The notes beneath the pieces are model-generated. The model was not told the origin of the DNA and searched no databases. It worked only from the letters and a program-made list of their open reading frames with translations. A program made the position numbers and the translations under genes. DNA of 64,000 nucleotides, taken from contig NC_054083.1 in NCBI RefSeq assembly GCF_017562075.2, forward strand, positions 12,351,607 to 12,415,606, in the 5' to 3' direction. The stretch comes from Anopheles merus (taxonomy: Eukaryota > Arthropoda > Insecta > Diptera > Culicidae). Below are positions 1 to 12,881 of this stretch, piece by piece; position 1 is the first letter of the stretch; every line of letters begins with the position of its first letter.

Positions 1-1047
1 CCGGACTGCCGAGTGAGCTGCACGAATCAGTGGAAGGTTCGCGTTTGCGCAAGCTTACGCCAAAGCGCGTGCTGGCCTCTTCGACGCTCGGTTCCGTGTT
101 GCGCACATCGTTCGAGGGGGCGATCGATTTTTCCAACATGCCTCCTGACCCTCCTCCTCCTCCTCCTCCTCGTTGATCAAGCGGCATATCAAACTCCTCC
201 GGGGGCGGCGGAAGATCCACCGGTGGTGGCGGAAACTCGAGATCGGCTAGCGTCGGCTGGACAGCTCGCTTTGGACTATTGTTTCCAACCGACCCGCGGA
301 AGGAGGAGAACGTCATCATCGAACCGTCCGTGGTCGTACGATGGCGTTGCAGTTTTGAAAGACTAGCTGTGGCCGAGTTGGACATGGTGACCCCACTCGA
401 GGAGTTGCTTCGTATCATCTGTGGTTGTGCTTTGATTGCCGCTGCGTTTCGCTGCGCTAGTATACTGTTCGATATCGCATTTGCCGCTGCCATGGGCGGA
501 GGCGGCGGTTCCGAAACCAGTGCCAAGTTTGGATTCATGCCCATCTGCATTGGAGCCGCACCTGGCGGCGGCCCGACAACATGTTGCTGCTGCGGCTGCT
601 GGTGCTGAGGTAACTGCTGTTGTTGCACCGGCGATTGGGCCTGCTGAATAACAGTGCCATCGCTTTGGCGCAACGATTCGAGGTACGCTCCTATTCGCGC
701 ATCCTTGGGCAGCGTACCGTATCTGTTGATGGCTTTCTTGACGTTCTGCACCTCAAGGGCTCCTACTATCGGTGGCTGTCCAGTGCCTAACACTGGCGTA
801 CACGGTTGACCTCCCGGGCCGGGCGGTAGTTGATCACGACGTGCTTGCTGGGGCAGCCGTTTGCTGCCCCGTGTTTCCAGCCCTCTATTGCCCATGATCG
901 GGGCGCGCTTGAATGAACTTTGCTGGGGAGTTTTCTGAAACCCAACTGGTTCCGGATTGTCTGTATCGGTGTCCGGAGTGACTTCGGTTTGCTCATTCTC
1001 GGAATCAGTTGCCCGATTCATTAGGTTTGCCATATCACGGGAAAATC
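1..1047 (-). CDS. Abl: Abl exon 7: long C-terminal tail exon (open at left edge)
   Basis: The acceptor AG is at 1049-1048 and the frame is open to position 1. Landmarks: FSRDMANLMNRATDSE, SSFKRAPIMGNRGLETRGSKR, INRYGTLPKDARIGAYLESL, a Gln-rich stretch, MIRSNSSSGVTM, KLQRHRTTTDGSMMTFSSFRG, LEFPPPPVDLPPPPEEF, EEASTRFGVSLRKREPST. Each has a counterpart in order in Drosophila Abl. EFPPPP matches the consensus bound by the EVH1 domain of Ena/VASP proteins, known Abl partners. The F-actin-binding domain is not reached. Confidence 0.93.
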
Positions 1048-4000
1048 CTAAAATAAAAATTCCGTCAGTTAGTTACGACTGAACATAATCGTTCAACAGT
1101 GATTATCGCTTGGAGTTAGTTTTTCAACCATCGAAAAGCTTGTTAGTTTAGCATTTTATGCGGTAGTCACAAACATACTGGAAACAATTTTAGTTCAAAT
1201 TTGGTTACCTTTAAAATCATTAAAATTCTTTAGACTCATAACACGATTCGTGAGCTTATTATAGTTGCGGTTTAAAATAAATTCCTAATTGAAAATACAC
1301 AAATTCACATTGTTTAGTAAAAAGGTTAACACACACTCACTGGGGTTAAAATTTTCACTTGGTCAATGCAATCGAAAGCTTTCAAGAAATTTAATCGTGG
1401 TAGCAATAATTACAAAAAAGCACCAAAAGGCCAAACAATAACCGCAATTTTTTGTCATCAAATACCTCGAAACAGCTTATCGATAAGAAAACTACTGCAA
1501 GAGGACGATTTTGTGATGGGAATAGTAGTACCGTTTGCATTTTGCTCGCCCTCGCCAAGCTTGCAATTGTCATCGTCTCGGTACGTTGAGTCACGGCTGG
1601 ATGATAGCAGACTGGAACAAGATGATCGATTAAAAACGTTGTTTTCATTCAGCCTACATAGAAATTAGTTGTAGGCTGTTGTATAAAATAATCACCGTAC
1701 GTACCTTGTCCTCTTCGGAGGCGCTGGAGCCGTTTTGCCACGTTTGTTCGTTGTTCGTCGCATTTGCACACCAGCGGTAGATGGTTGCTTGTTCCCAAAT
1801 GTGCTGAACTTCGAACCGGAACCGGAACCAGAATCTGTGAAAGCAAGCATGTCGCAATTAGCGTTATGCATGTTTCCCATCCTTATTTAGGGAGCTTTTT
1901 GAGCCCAATACATTTTACGTAAAACAGGTAAAATATATAAAGCTTTGAAAGGATCTAGTGAGCGTATGAGTATTGCCAAAATTGTACATCACTAATAAAC
2001 ATATTCAAAAAAGAAATCTTCAAACTATACAAGAGCACGTACCAGAAATCGGTGTTATGGCAGGTTCGTGCTGTACCGGCTGCTGCTGCTGTTGTGTTTG
2101 TGATGGCGGAGGAGGTAGCAGTTGCTGTTGCTGTTGCTGTAGCTGTTGTTGCTGCTGTTGCTGCATACCCATATGTGGCTTCTTGCTCATCTGCGGCGTT
2201 AGCTGCATCGGCATCACACCCACGCCTTGGAGTTGCTTCTCTACCGCTTCAGTAATGGAGGATTCCTGTCAACAGAAAATCTATCCGAATAAGACCTATT
2301 AGCGCTAGAGAGACACCCTATCTCTAATTACCTGAAACATGTGCTCCAGATCGTGATGGATGCTTTTGAACGTTGGACGATCTTGAGCATTCCACTGCCA
2401 GCACTTCCGCATCAAATCGTACACCTCGGGCGGGCAGCCGGGCGGTCGTTCCATGCGATAGCCAGACTCGAGCTTGTGGAATACGTCCGTTAGGTCGATC
2501 CCGGGATACGGCGACATGCCATACGTTGCGATCTCCCACAGCAGTACGCCGAACGCCCACACGTCCGATTTGGTGCTGAACTTATTGTACGCCAAGCCCT
2601 CGGGCGCCGTCCACTTGATGGGAAATTTGGCACCGGCGTGCGCCGTGTACGTATCGTCACGCATCAGTCGCGCCAGTCCGAAATCTGCCACCTTTACCAG
2701 ATTGTTATCGCCGACGAGGCAGTTGCGCGCTGCCAAATCGCGATGGATAAAGTTTCGACTCTCGAGATAGCTCATGCCAGAAGCGATTTGGGTAGCCATG
2801 TACAAAAGCGCCACGGCATCTAGCGTTTCCCGGCCGGCGGTGCGCAAAAAATCGAGCAAATTTCCGTGGCTCATGAATTCGGTAATGATGTAAAACGGTG
2901 GCTCGCGCGTGCAGACGCCTAAAATGATAATGCAATAAATGTTCCGTTAAGCACATTATTCAAACAATCCGGTAACAATCCGTCTCGAATTGTTGTCTAA
3001 CAAAAATATTCAATGAACAAATAAATTCACTGTATATATGTTACGTAGCTTGGTACACTTTGTTTCTGAAATAGCTGCTTAAAATTTGACTAAAACGTGT
3101 AAACAAAGCCTCGTGTGGACAACAAAATGATACCGATCGTCTTAAAAATAGACAAAAAGTAAATTAGCTTGTTCATTGCCTGTTAAACGATTTCGTCACA
3201 CTGTTTAGCAAAAAGATGTCTATGCAGTGACGTTGATAGTGTGGCCATACTGTTCTGCTGATAAATGGCTATTTTCTGTATTCTTGGACCTCGTCATACT
3301 CTCTATCTTGCTGGTAAGCCCTCTAAAATCACGATTGTTTGCTGTTTCCTACGCCTGTCCGGGTGTCACTTACCTATCAGTTGCACCAAATTCGGGTGTT
3401 TCATTTCCTTCATGATGGCGGCCTCTTCTAGGAAATCTTTTAAAGCCATCGTATCTTCTTTGAGCGTTTTAACGGCCACCGTGTTGCCGTAGCGCTTCCA
3501 CACAGCCTCGTACACCTCGCCGTACTGCCCACCGCCCAGCTTGTGCTTCATGACGATGTCCGTCCGGCATATCTCCCACTCATCCGGCTCGGGGCTAAGC
3601 GGGAACACGGTCGGTTTGTTTTGCTTCGGGGCCGGGTATAGTAGGGGCGTAATCAACCCGTGGCCCTCGTGCAGCGCACTGTGATGGTGCACCAGTTCGG
3701 CCAGCGTGTTAAACTTGGCGTCGGCCGTGACGTACACCTTTCCGTCGGAGTCCTCCGATATTCTGTAGTGATAGACGCGCCCATCATACCGCAAGCTGAT
3801 GCTGCGCTGGCCGGGCGAACTTTCGCTTTCACGCACCAGAAAGCTACCGTTGATGCCGGAGCTCAGCAAATACTCGGCCGCGTTGCGCGAAATCGGCCCA
3901 TGATACCAGGAGTGTTTCTCCAGCGAGTTTAGCGGCGTCACGTAGTTCGACGGCACCCACCCAACATGGCCCGAGTCGGAGTGTGCCTCGCACCATTCGC

Positions 4001-7000
4001 CCGACTTGTTGTAGGACAGTATCCGCACCTGTTCGCCCTTTCGCAAGCTCAGTTGGTTTTCACCACCGGCCTTGAAGTCGTACAGCGCGACAAACAACTG
4101 CGGATCGTCTTCTTCGGGTCCGGGAGCCAACAGGTTCTCCTTCGACGTCCATCGGTGAGCCGTTTCGAAGCTGGACTGTGCCGCGTTGGAGCTGCCCTGC
4201 GAGTGCATGGTGCCGGTATGATTTTCCAACCCATCCTGATTCTGGCCCAGTAGGTCCGTTGGTAACAAACTGCCAGGCGGTGGTATGTGAGGTAACGGGC
4301 GCGACTGAAGCAGTGCTTCTGTAAAGATAAAGGAGATGGTAAAACACGTTAAAAAATGCAATGTACACACAATATTTCTAAAAACATAAGCAAATAAAAA
4401 TCATCAATTTACAGCTACCTAATAGAAATTGCATAAACACTAAGTGCATCTGCTATGCAAGAAACGATAACTGATTGTGCCAACACCTTTCCAAACGGCA
4501 ACCAGCAAGAAGTTCATTGCACTACTCTCCTCCTTTCATAAATCGAGCAATTATTTCAATTTGTTGAAATTGACCGTCGGCATAAATTCCAAGGTATCAA
4601 CACGAATGGATACATTTTCTGCACCTGCTTACAAAATCCACCACAGTTTGATGGAACACACCATGCAAATGCAAAATGCAAAACGATTTTTCGAGGGACC
4701 TTCAAATATTCAGCCCCCCCTAAAACACAGGCCAAACTAGATTCACCGACACGATTCACACATCGGACATGGCAGTGGCGTGTGAAATGAAAGTACAAAG
4801 CCGCCGCTTGCCTACCGAGACGGACAGTTCCGAACGAAAGCGTGAGTGCGATTGATATGTACTCGAACCGAGCCGTACGACTTTCCCTCTTTACTTTGCG
4901 TGCGTACCGCCGGGCCCCTACCTACGACCGTTAAGACGTTATTAATGGTAACGATTATTATTCACCACAAATGCATCATTACAGAAGAATGTGCTTTTCC
5001 CATAACGAACGATCCCTGAGTTGCCTGAAGTTTGAGCATGAACTGTGCAGAAAATGGCTGCAATTTAAAAGGGGTAAGCAATTATTATGTAGCGTAGCTC
5101 ACAATCATATTTTTAACATTATTATGGTGATTTTCTAGTACATGTTTATGAAAATTAGTAAAAAAAATTGTACAGCATTTTACAGATGAGGGTTCTACAC
5201 AAACACAAAAGTTTCATTGTCGTTCTTTTGGGCCTTTATTAAATTTATAAACATACTTGTTTCAACATCTTATAACTGAAAAAGATCTCAATCACGGAAA
5301 AGAACAACAAATTATAATGTGTCACCAAAGTTCACCGTGATGATCGTTTTATTTTCCTGATAGCTATTTAATGAGTTAATATATGATTTCATCAGAACAA
5401 CAAAAAAACACACACCGGAAGGTCGCAATAAAAACTAAACTATTCTCTACGACATTGAAACACATTAACCACCAACACACGCCCCATTAATGACACACAC
5501 GGTCTTGCTCTGCCTCTGCGCCAAATACACTGAAACCTACTCAATCGCCGGCGACTCAACTGTGTATCACGTTCAAATCAACAAACGTAGACACCAGTAG
5601 TTAGGGCGTGTGCTATAATAAGGTCGAGGGCAACATGTGCGGGATAGTGATATTGTACCACACCACCACGAGAGAACCATTTAAGCTAAGGAGAAAATTT
5701 TCGCAACACATGTCCGGCTGGCGGTGAAAGTCGTTCGGTAGATGGATTACGGAAGGGCCTCTGTATAAACAAAGTACAGATATTTAATTGGATGGATGTA
5801 AGTGTAGCCGTACCATCAGATGGGGCACCTCCTTTAGCTTGAAAGCAACGGTGTTACGGAGGAAAATTAGATTGCCGGGTCAACTGCTGCTTGCGTCAAA
5901 GGGGTGCCGTGTTTTATCCGCATCGTCGAAGGGGCCATATACGGTTTGCGAGAATCAATATTACTACCTCACCCATCAGCCGTAATCGATATCATTCAAT
6001 ATTGCCAAACATCGATGTCGACCTTGACACGGTCTAACCTGTATACCCTTTTCAGATCTCGCCACCGTATCATTGTTGGATACTGGCCAACCTGCATTAT
6101 GTCATAGGCCCGGAACAAACAGATGCAGATGCTTGTTCAAACGTGAAACATAAATTGGATTGGCAATTACTGTTCTGCTAAGGAACAACATGCAAAATGA
6201 ATGCTCGGCAGATGACATGCTCATGCTCTAATAATTTTAAATCGTAAATCACAGTATGAAAAAATCCATTTCTACTACAAGACCATTTATTGGGGTTAAG
6301 AAATTTTACGTGGACACACGGTGCGTTTGCTGACTAAGTGTTTCTATTGGTGATGTGAAAAATGAAGTTTTAATTAAAATCGATTCCGGATAGTAGACCC
6401 AGAATCAGTTCCCGAAATCGATAACAGAATCTGTTCCGGATTTGGTTCCGCAATCGGAATTGGCTCTGGAATGAGAAACGGTTCCGGAATACAGAATCGG
6501 TTCCGAAGTACGAATTGGCTACGAAATCAGGATCAGCTTCGGCATCTCCATAAGAATAGGCGTTTGGGTCCTCTAAATCTAAAAATCTAAATTTACTTGT
6601 AAGCGATCCATTTCCATGGAGATTCCCGGGCTAATTTCGCTTCTGAAACTTCTTATTTCAATTCAAGAACTAATTCTCATTTCGGAGCTGATTCGAATTT
6701 TGGACTCAGAAATCGGCTTCGGAGTCAACTTCGGAATCGGCACCGGAATCGATTCTGGAATTGATTCCGGAATCGTCTTCGATATTCCAGCATTGGAATC
6801 TGCTCCATAATTGAATGTGCAATATAATTAAAAAAGAATCGAGGTTTTAAATGTTTTTACGCCTCGCAGGCTTTACTGCAACCAATTTTTCTTCTTTTGG
6901 CTCTACAGCCGTTCTCGGTCAAGGCCTGCCTGTACACCACTCTATTACTTGTGGGCTTGACTTTTAGTGACTTATTGATTCTCCCCATACCAGTCCTACG

Positions 7001-10000
7001 TATGGCGGCACGATCCATTCGGAGGAGCTTGAACCCATGACGGGCGTGTTGTTAAGTCGTTCGAGTTGACGACTGTAACATGAGATCAGCAACTGCAACC
7101 AATAGAGCATTGTATTTTATTTAATCAGTTGACTACTTCATCAATATTTCTATTGTGATCGAAATTGTACTACTGGGTAGTCTAAGTTTATGTGCTTATA
7201 ACACAATGTTCAACCTTAGGAAACATGTTTGTTCTCAATATAGAGTACTAAATTGTATTTGCAGACACACTCATTGGATTTAAAAACATTGAGAAAAACT
7301 AATTACTGCAACATAGCTCACCTATTTTCTATAGTTCATCTGGGGAAACCGTTACACTTCAACCTCCATGTGCACACATTGCGCTTGCAATGGGCGAAAT
7401 AGCTCCAACAACGATAGATGGCAAAGTCAAATAATGAAGCGTTACTCTTCGCCACTGTTTTACCGGCCTGCTTAGCCAAGCCAACACAACAAGCCGGCTA
7501 CAGTCTTCCTTTGGCTGATGTGTAAATATAAACATCAACAGAATCCCACCCCTCAAAAACGCTACTACTGTGGGGCGCGACGGCTACTATCGTTGCAACG
7601 TCACTAAGGCCAAAGTACACAAACAAATCGGTGGGAACCACTTTATAAACATTGAGTAGCCGACTCTCACGTCATCTCACTGCACTGCTTTGGCTGGTGT
7701 ATGGAGTATGTGCCATTACTATCCGGAGATGAAATAAGACACCACCATTACTCAATGGGACACACAACGTTGTACCCCGCAGCGTCTCCGCAGAGAAGAT
7801 TCCTAGTTGTAGCTAATTCGTCATTCTCAAATGAGCTATCCAATATTGTTTTCTTTTCGAATATTGATCAAGAACTAGATAGTTCAACTTGGATAGCTCT
7901 ACTTGAAGCTCATTGCCGGAAAACGGACACATGATGTAGTCTCACTTCCCGCACTTCAACGCAACAACGGAAACCAAACAAGGCTCCCTTTCCCGACTGC
8001 TGACAAGCAAGGTTGTGTAGCAATTTTGTTAGTTTTTTTATGTTGTTTTTTACAAAACCCAAAATAAACCGCCATGTCAGTACTACACACCTCCGGGTAC
8101 AACGACGAAACGATGAAGTTTCAATAACAACAAATTCACATTCACATTGACCGCTGCTACCAAGAGCGGCGGGCGGTTCAAACGGCGAACAACAGCCAAC
8201 ACAACAGAAAATCAGTTCTTCCCACCGGGGCAAAGGCATTTCAAATGGTAGTTAGCCTGTGTTATGATACAACAGGCGATAAAAAAGTGCACGCACACAC
8301 ACACACACACACGTACACAATCCACATGACGTAACCTTCACAAAATCAAATCGGTGCCCCGCGATAGTGGCTTCCTGTGCTTTGGGGGTTTTGAGCAATT
8401 GCCTCCGTTTGAAATTCTCACAAGCCTGCTGGGCCTGCTGCTCAACCAGCCCTGTTCGCCCCATCCGCCCCGTGTGCAATATTACCGACCCAAGGGATGA
8501 CTGCGTTTGGACGCGAATGACACGCGATCCACGGTGCGGACGCCGCCGCTGACGTTGTTATGACCGCAAGGAAACGTACGCAACACGTTCCCACATCATC
8601 ATCATGAGGCAGCGCAGCAGCAGCAGCTGAGGAGAGATTGATGATTTTCGTTTCACAGGTTTCTCCCAATTGGCACATTTGCACATAATGTCACGAATTA
8701 GTACACACGCAAGATGAAAATGAAGAAGGCCAGAAATTATGGAACATTGCAGGCGAAAGAAGGCTAGTGTGATGATGTTCTACAGGGTCGCAGCAACACA
8801 GCACAGTATCATTCGAGGAATTCATAGACTTGTCCACTGTATGTGCTTTCCAGACTATTCGTAACACCACTGATGGAAATTGTTGGTTAATTGTATTTAA
8901 AAGTACATTTAAATTGAACTTTTCGTTCATCATTGTCTTGTATCACTGGTATAAAATCGTAAATAATTTGAAAACAATTTTTATCATTGTTACGTCTTCA
9001 TTTAACACATAACAGGCGTTTGTCGAATTAATATGTCAGCACATTATAATTTATTTTAAAAAATAATGAATTAAATTTTTTTAAATACAGCAAAATGTTA
9101 AGTTATTGCTTTATTCTTATAAAAAATAATTATTGCTGTTAATTAAATTTATATGCTGCACTATTTAATGTAATAATGATAGATGAACTAATAAGTATAG
9201 AAACCATGTCAAAGCTGACATGATCAAGCAGGTCGTTTCGTCAAAAAGAAAAACAAAAAACAAGAGATACATAAGCTAAACCAATCATAGCAGTGAGAAC
9301 AATACCGGATGATGTAAAACGAGCTAGGTTACAGCCGTAATGCATTACTCTAAAAGTCCTTATCGATTACAAAACTCATCTTTCCTCATCTCCTCAACAG
9401 ATTTAAGCAAGTATCTTCTTCTTCTTTGGCTCAACAACCGATGCCGGTCAAGGCCTGCCAACACACTTGTGGGGTTGGCTTTCAGTGACTTATTGATTTT
9501 CCCCCCATAGCAGGATAGTCAGTCCTACGTATGGCGGCACGGTCTATTTGGGGCTTGAACCCATGACGGGCATGTTGTTAAGTCGTGCGAGTTGACGACT
9601 GTACCATGAGACCGGCCTAGTAATAATAAGCAAGTATATTCGATTTAAATACAGAAATGCCTTTGTTGTCATGCTATTGTTCTGTGCAACCGCATCTTTG
9701 ATCACACCACTTGCTCGATGGTTATTTGAATAAGCAAAAGAATAAAAACATACCAGTATATTTAATATCTTGCGATAATTGGTCCTTCTCAAACCTGTGT
9801 TGAGATATGAGGTGGGACCTATCATCATCATCATCATATCCGTCTAAAAAGTTCTACAGAAGTACACAAACTAAAGACATTTGTATAATTCAATATACGT
9901 AACTGTAATAATTTTACTATAAAGCTTCTACATTCTAAGATCGGGTGATTGATCCCATTGGGCGTGGAGATATTTTTGATTATAGGCACGTCTTTCCAAA

Positions 10001-12839
10001 TAGACTGTCCTGGTTTTATAATGAAACACAACAATTCATTGTTTGCCGGACTATATGTACACAACTATTCAACTGCTCTAACTATCCCAAAATGTGTTTG
10101 CCTTTTTTCCCGTTCCCAGCAAGAGTTTTACCGTCCGGCTGATCTGATTTAAGCTGTATGTTCGTTAAAGACCTCCAACTTTATTGCAGGAACGAACAAA
10201 AGCGATGGAATTGTGATACGATTCGACCCTGTTGCTATGTATGTTCCGGTAGCACCCGCCCGGTATGTGGCTGCAGCAGCTTAAGCGTGATTTCCGTTAG
10301 CATATTTTACACTGTTTATTTGAATTTCCTCCTCGGAACACACCCATTACCGTTTGTTCAACTGATCTTCGACAACAGCAAGCGCGTGTCCAGGAAGGCG
10401 GGAAAGAGAACGCTGGAGAAGATTTTCCCACTAACGGCACACAACACACGGTTGGGTCACGGTTCTTCCCTTGGCCGGGTCGCGTCTCCTCCCCGGTACC
10501 ACCACCATTTCTCGTCAATTATAACACTTACTTCCACACCAGGAGACCCCCACCCTCATCGGATACCATCCTAACAACAGTGCGCACATACCCACCAACC
10601 GTGCTGCCGGCTGGACATGAAACATACCCAATCCAATCCATAAGAACCGGCGGAAGGTATGTGTAACCGAAATGTGGCTAGCGGTTCGTTCCTCCATCAT
10701 CCTGCCGGCAGAAAGGAAATTGAACTCACACAAACATACAGAATGTAGTGAACGAGAACGAGAAAAGGCCGTAACGAGAGTGGCCACCGAAAACGAAATA
10801 TTATCCCTCGCACCCTCTCTGCTCCCCTTTCTTAACGAAAGTGCCGCCTGCATGTGTGTGCTACAACATTTGTGTGGCGCAAGCAACTCTAGCGTGTGTA
10901 TGTGCATACGCTCACGATAATGCATTCGGAGCATTCCGTGAGGAAACCATCAATCTTGATTCTCCGCCCGTTCGCTAGAATCTGGGTGGAGGATGGAGCA
11001 AGCGTTTGCCGGCCGGCTCCGTTCATTCCGTGAGTGGAGGAGTGCTACTGCCCATGTGAGAGGGGGTAGGGAAGGCAAAAGTAACGGATTGGAACGAAAC
11101 TGTAGCCCAACCACATTGATGTTGCTGTAGCCATTGCCAAGAGCAAACCTCATTGCCGGCCGTGTAGCTAGCCTCTTGTCACCAATCAAAACAGATTAAT
11201 ATTTCAAGGAACGAGGGTGGCGAAATACGGAAGGGCCATTCGGAAACGCCAAATAGAAGCATAGAAAGTTGTTACATCACACTTGAGCTTTGGGTCATAA
11301 AACGAGAGGAGATGTCTTTCGTCAAACAGTTGTGGGCGAGATTTTTTCCGCCCCCTCGAAGCTGTCATACGGCTAATGATCAAAACGTACAATTCTTATG
11401 CCATCTTGCATAAAATGGGCCCGAGTTAAACCATTTTAACAGTTAAACCCTCTGTTGGATTTGCAAAAAAAAACAAACAAACAGCAGCAAAACAACGCCA
11501 GGCAGGCAAGCAAACAACACGCTTAAAATCATTACAATTTCAAACCAGCAGCCAGCCATCGGAGCAGATAAAAATAATTGATGCACTATTACGCATTCCT
11601 GCATTGCCCGGCGGGGAGTGTAAATTATTTCAACAAACATAAAGTCATCGCACGCACAAGTGGTAATGCCAAGCCGCAAGAAGAACAGCGATTGTGCAGC
11701 GTAAATTGCGCATGTAATTCGTCTACGGGTTGGTTTTTGCTTTTTGTTTCGGTATGTAAACCTACTCCTCTCTGGCGCAATTCTTTTCCCGATCGGATCA
11801 AGATTACAACCGAACGATTCCATTGCGTTGGCTGGCTAATTGACTGGTGGTATTTTAAAAATGGCTCACCAAAGCATACACGACGCGACACCAGAAGCAA
11901 ATGCCGTTTCTGTTCCCGCACACACATCTGCAGACACGGATTGAGAGCTTCTCTTCGCGGTTCGTAGCGTGCCGCGACTGGGGAGGATTTTTTGTTTGTG
12001 TAATTAAACATGCTGGGACATATTTCTTGGGTCTGACAGAAAATTTTGGCATAAGAAGAAGAAAAAAAAAACACCATTTCAATACGAGGCACGGTGAAAG
12101 TGACCAAAGCAGTAACACACTTTGCATGGGGTAGCACACTCACTCGCAGCAGAATTCAAGCAAAGGTTGGCGCTAACAATATTTAAAAATAGGTGCCAAC
12201 ATTTTTACCACCACTTGGGGCCACATCAGCGTATGGTGCAATTGGACAGAGCGAAATTACACTATCGTTGTGAAGTTTAGGTAAAAGCAGCGACTGTTTA
12301 ATGCTAAGGTTAGGTAAGGCAGTTCATTATAACGTTCAATGCTATATTTGGATTACCCAAAAAGGAGGAAGCCACTGTGAACTTGAATCAACGAAAATAG
12401 AGCAGGCGTGTCCAATTGTACAGAGCAGCATCCATTAAATTCTCATTAGATTAGCTTTCCCTTTGCAAAGGATATCTTCACACAACCATCTTTCATAAAA
12501 ATGCAGTTTGACACCGTTTCAATGCAGCCAGTCCCAAACCCGGCCCTTTCTCTTTAGCGAAGACTTTTGCATGAACATTGCCGGTTGTCCTTGAATGAGG
12601 ATGATGATGGGCTCTTCCCCTCCGAGCACCGATGCTTGTTCCCGTTGTGCCTTAGTCTTTTTAGCAATCCTGCCTTGGCCGATCCTGCTCGCCTATCGGT
12701 CTAGCTGTCTCCGTCGTTCGCAACCTACGCTCGTTCACTCCCACTTTTGCGGATTCATTACGTACAACACCACCAGGACGCTTGGAATACCATATAAGGA
12801 TAAACTCTAGGCATAAACCGACTCTCTCTTTCTATCTCC

Positions 12840-12881
<42 letters not shown>

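Noticed and set aside
1973..2302. Plus-strand 109-residue cysteine-rich frame
   Set aside because: It is the antisense of the CAG/CAA-coded Gln runs of Abl exon 4.
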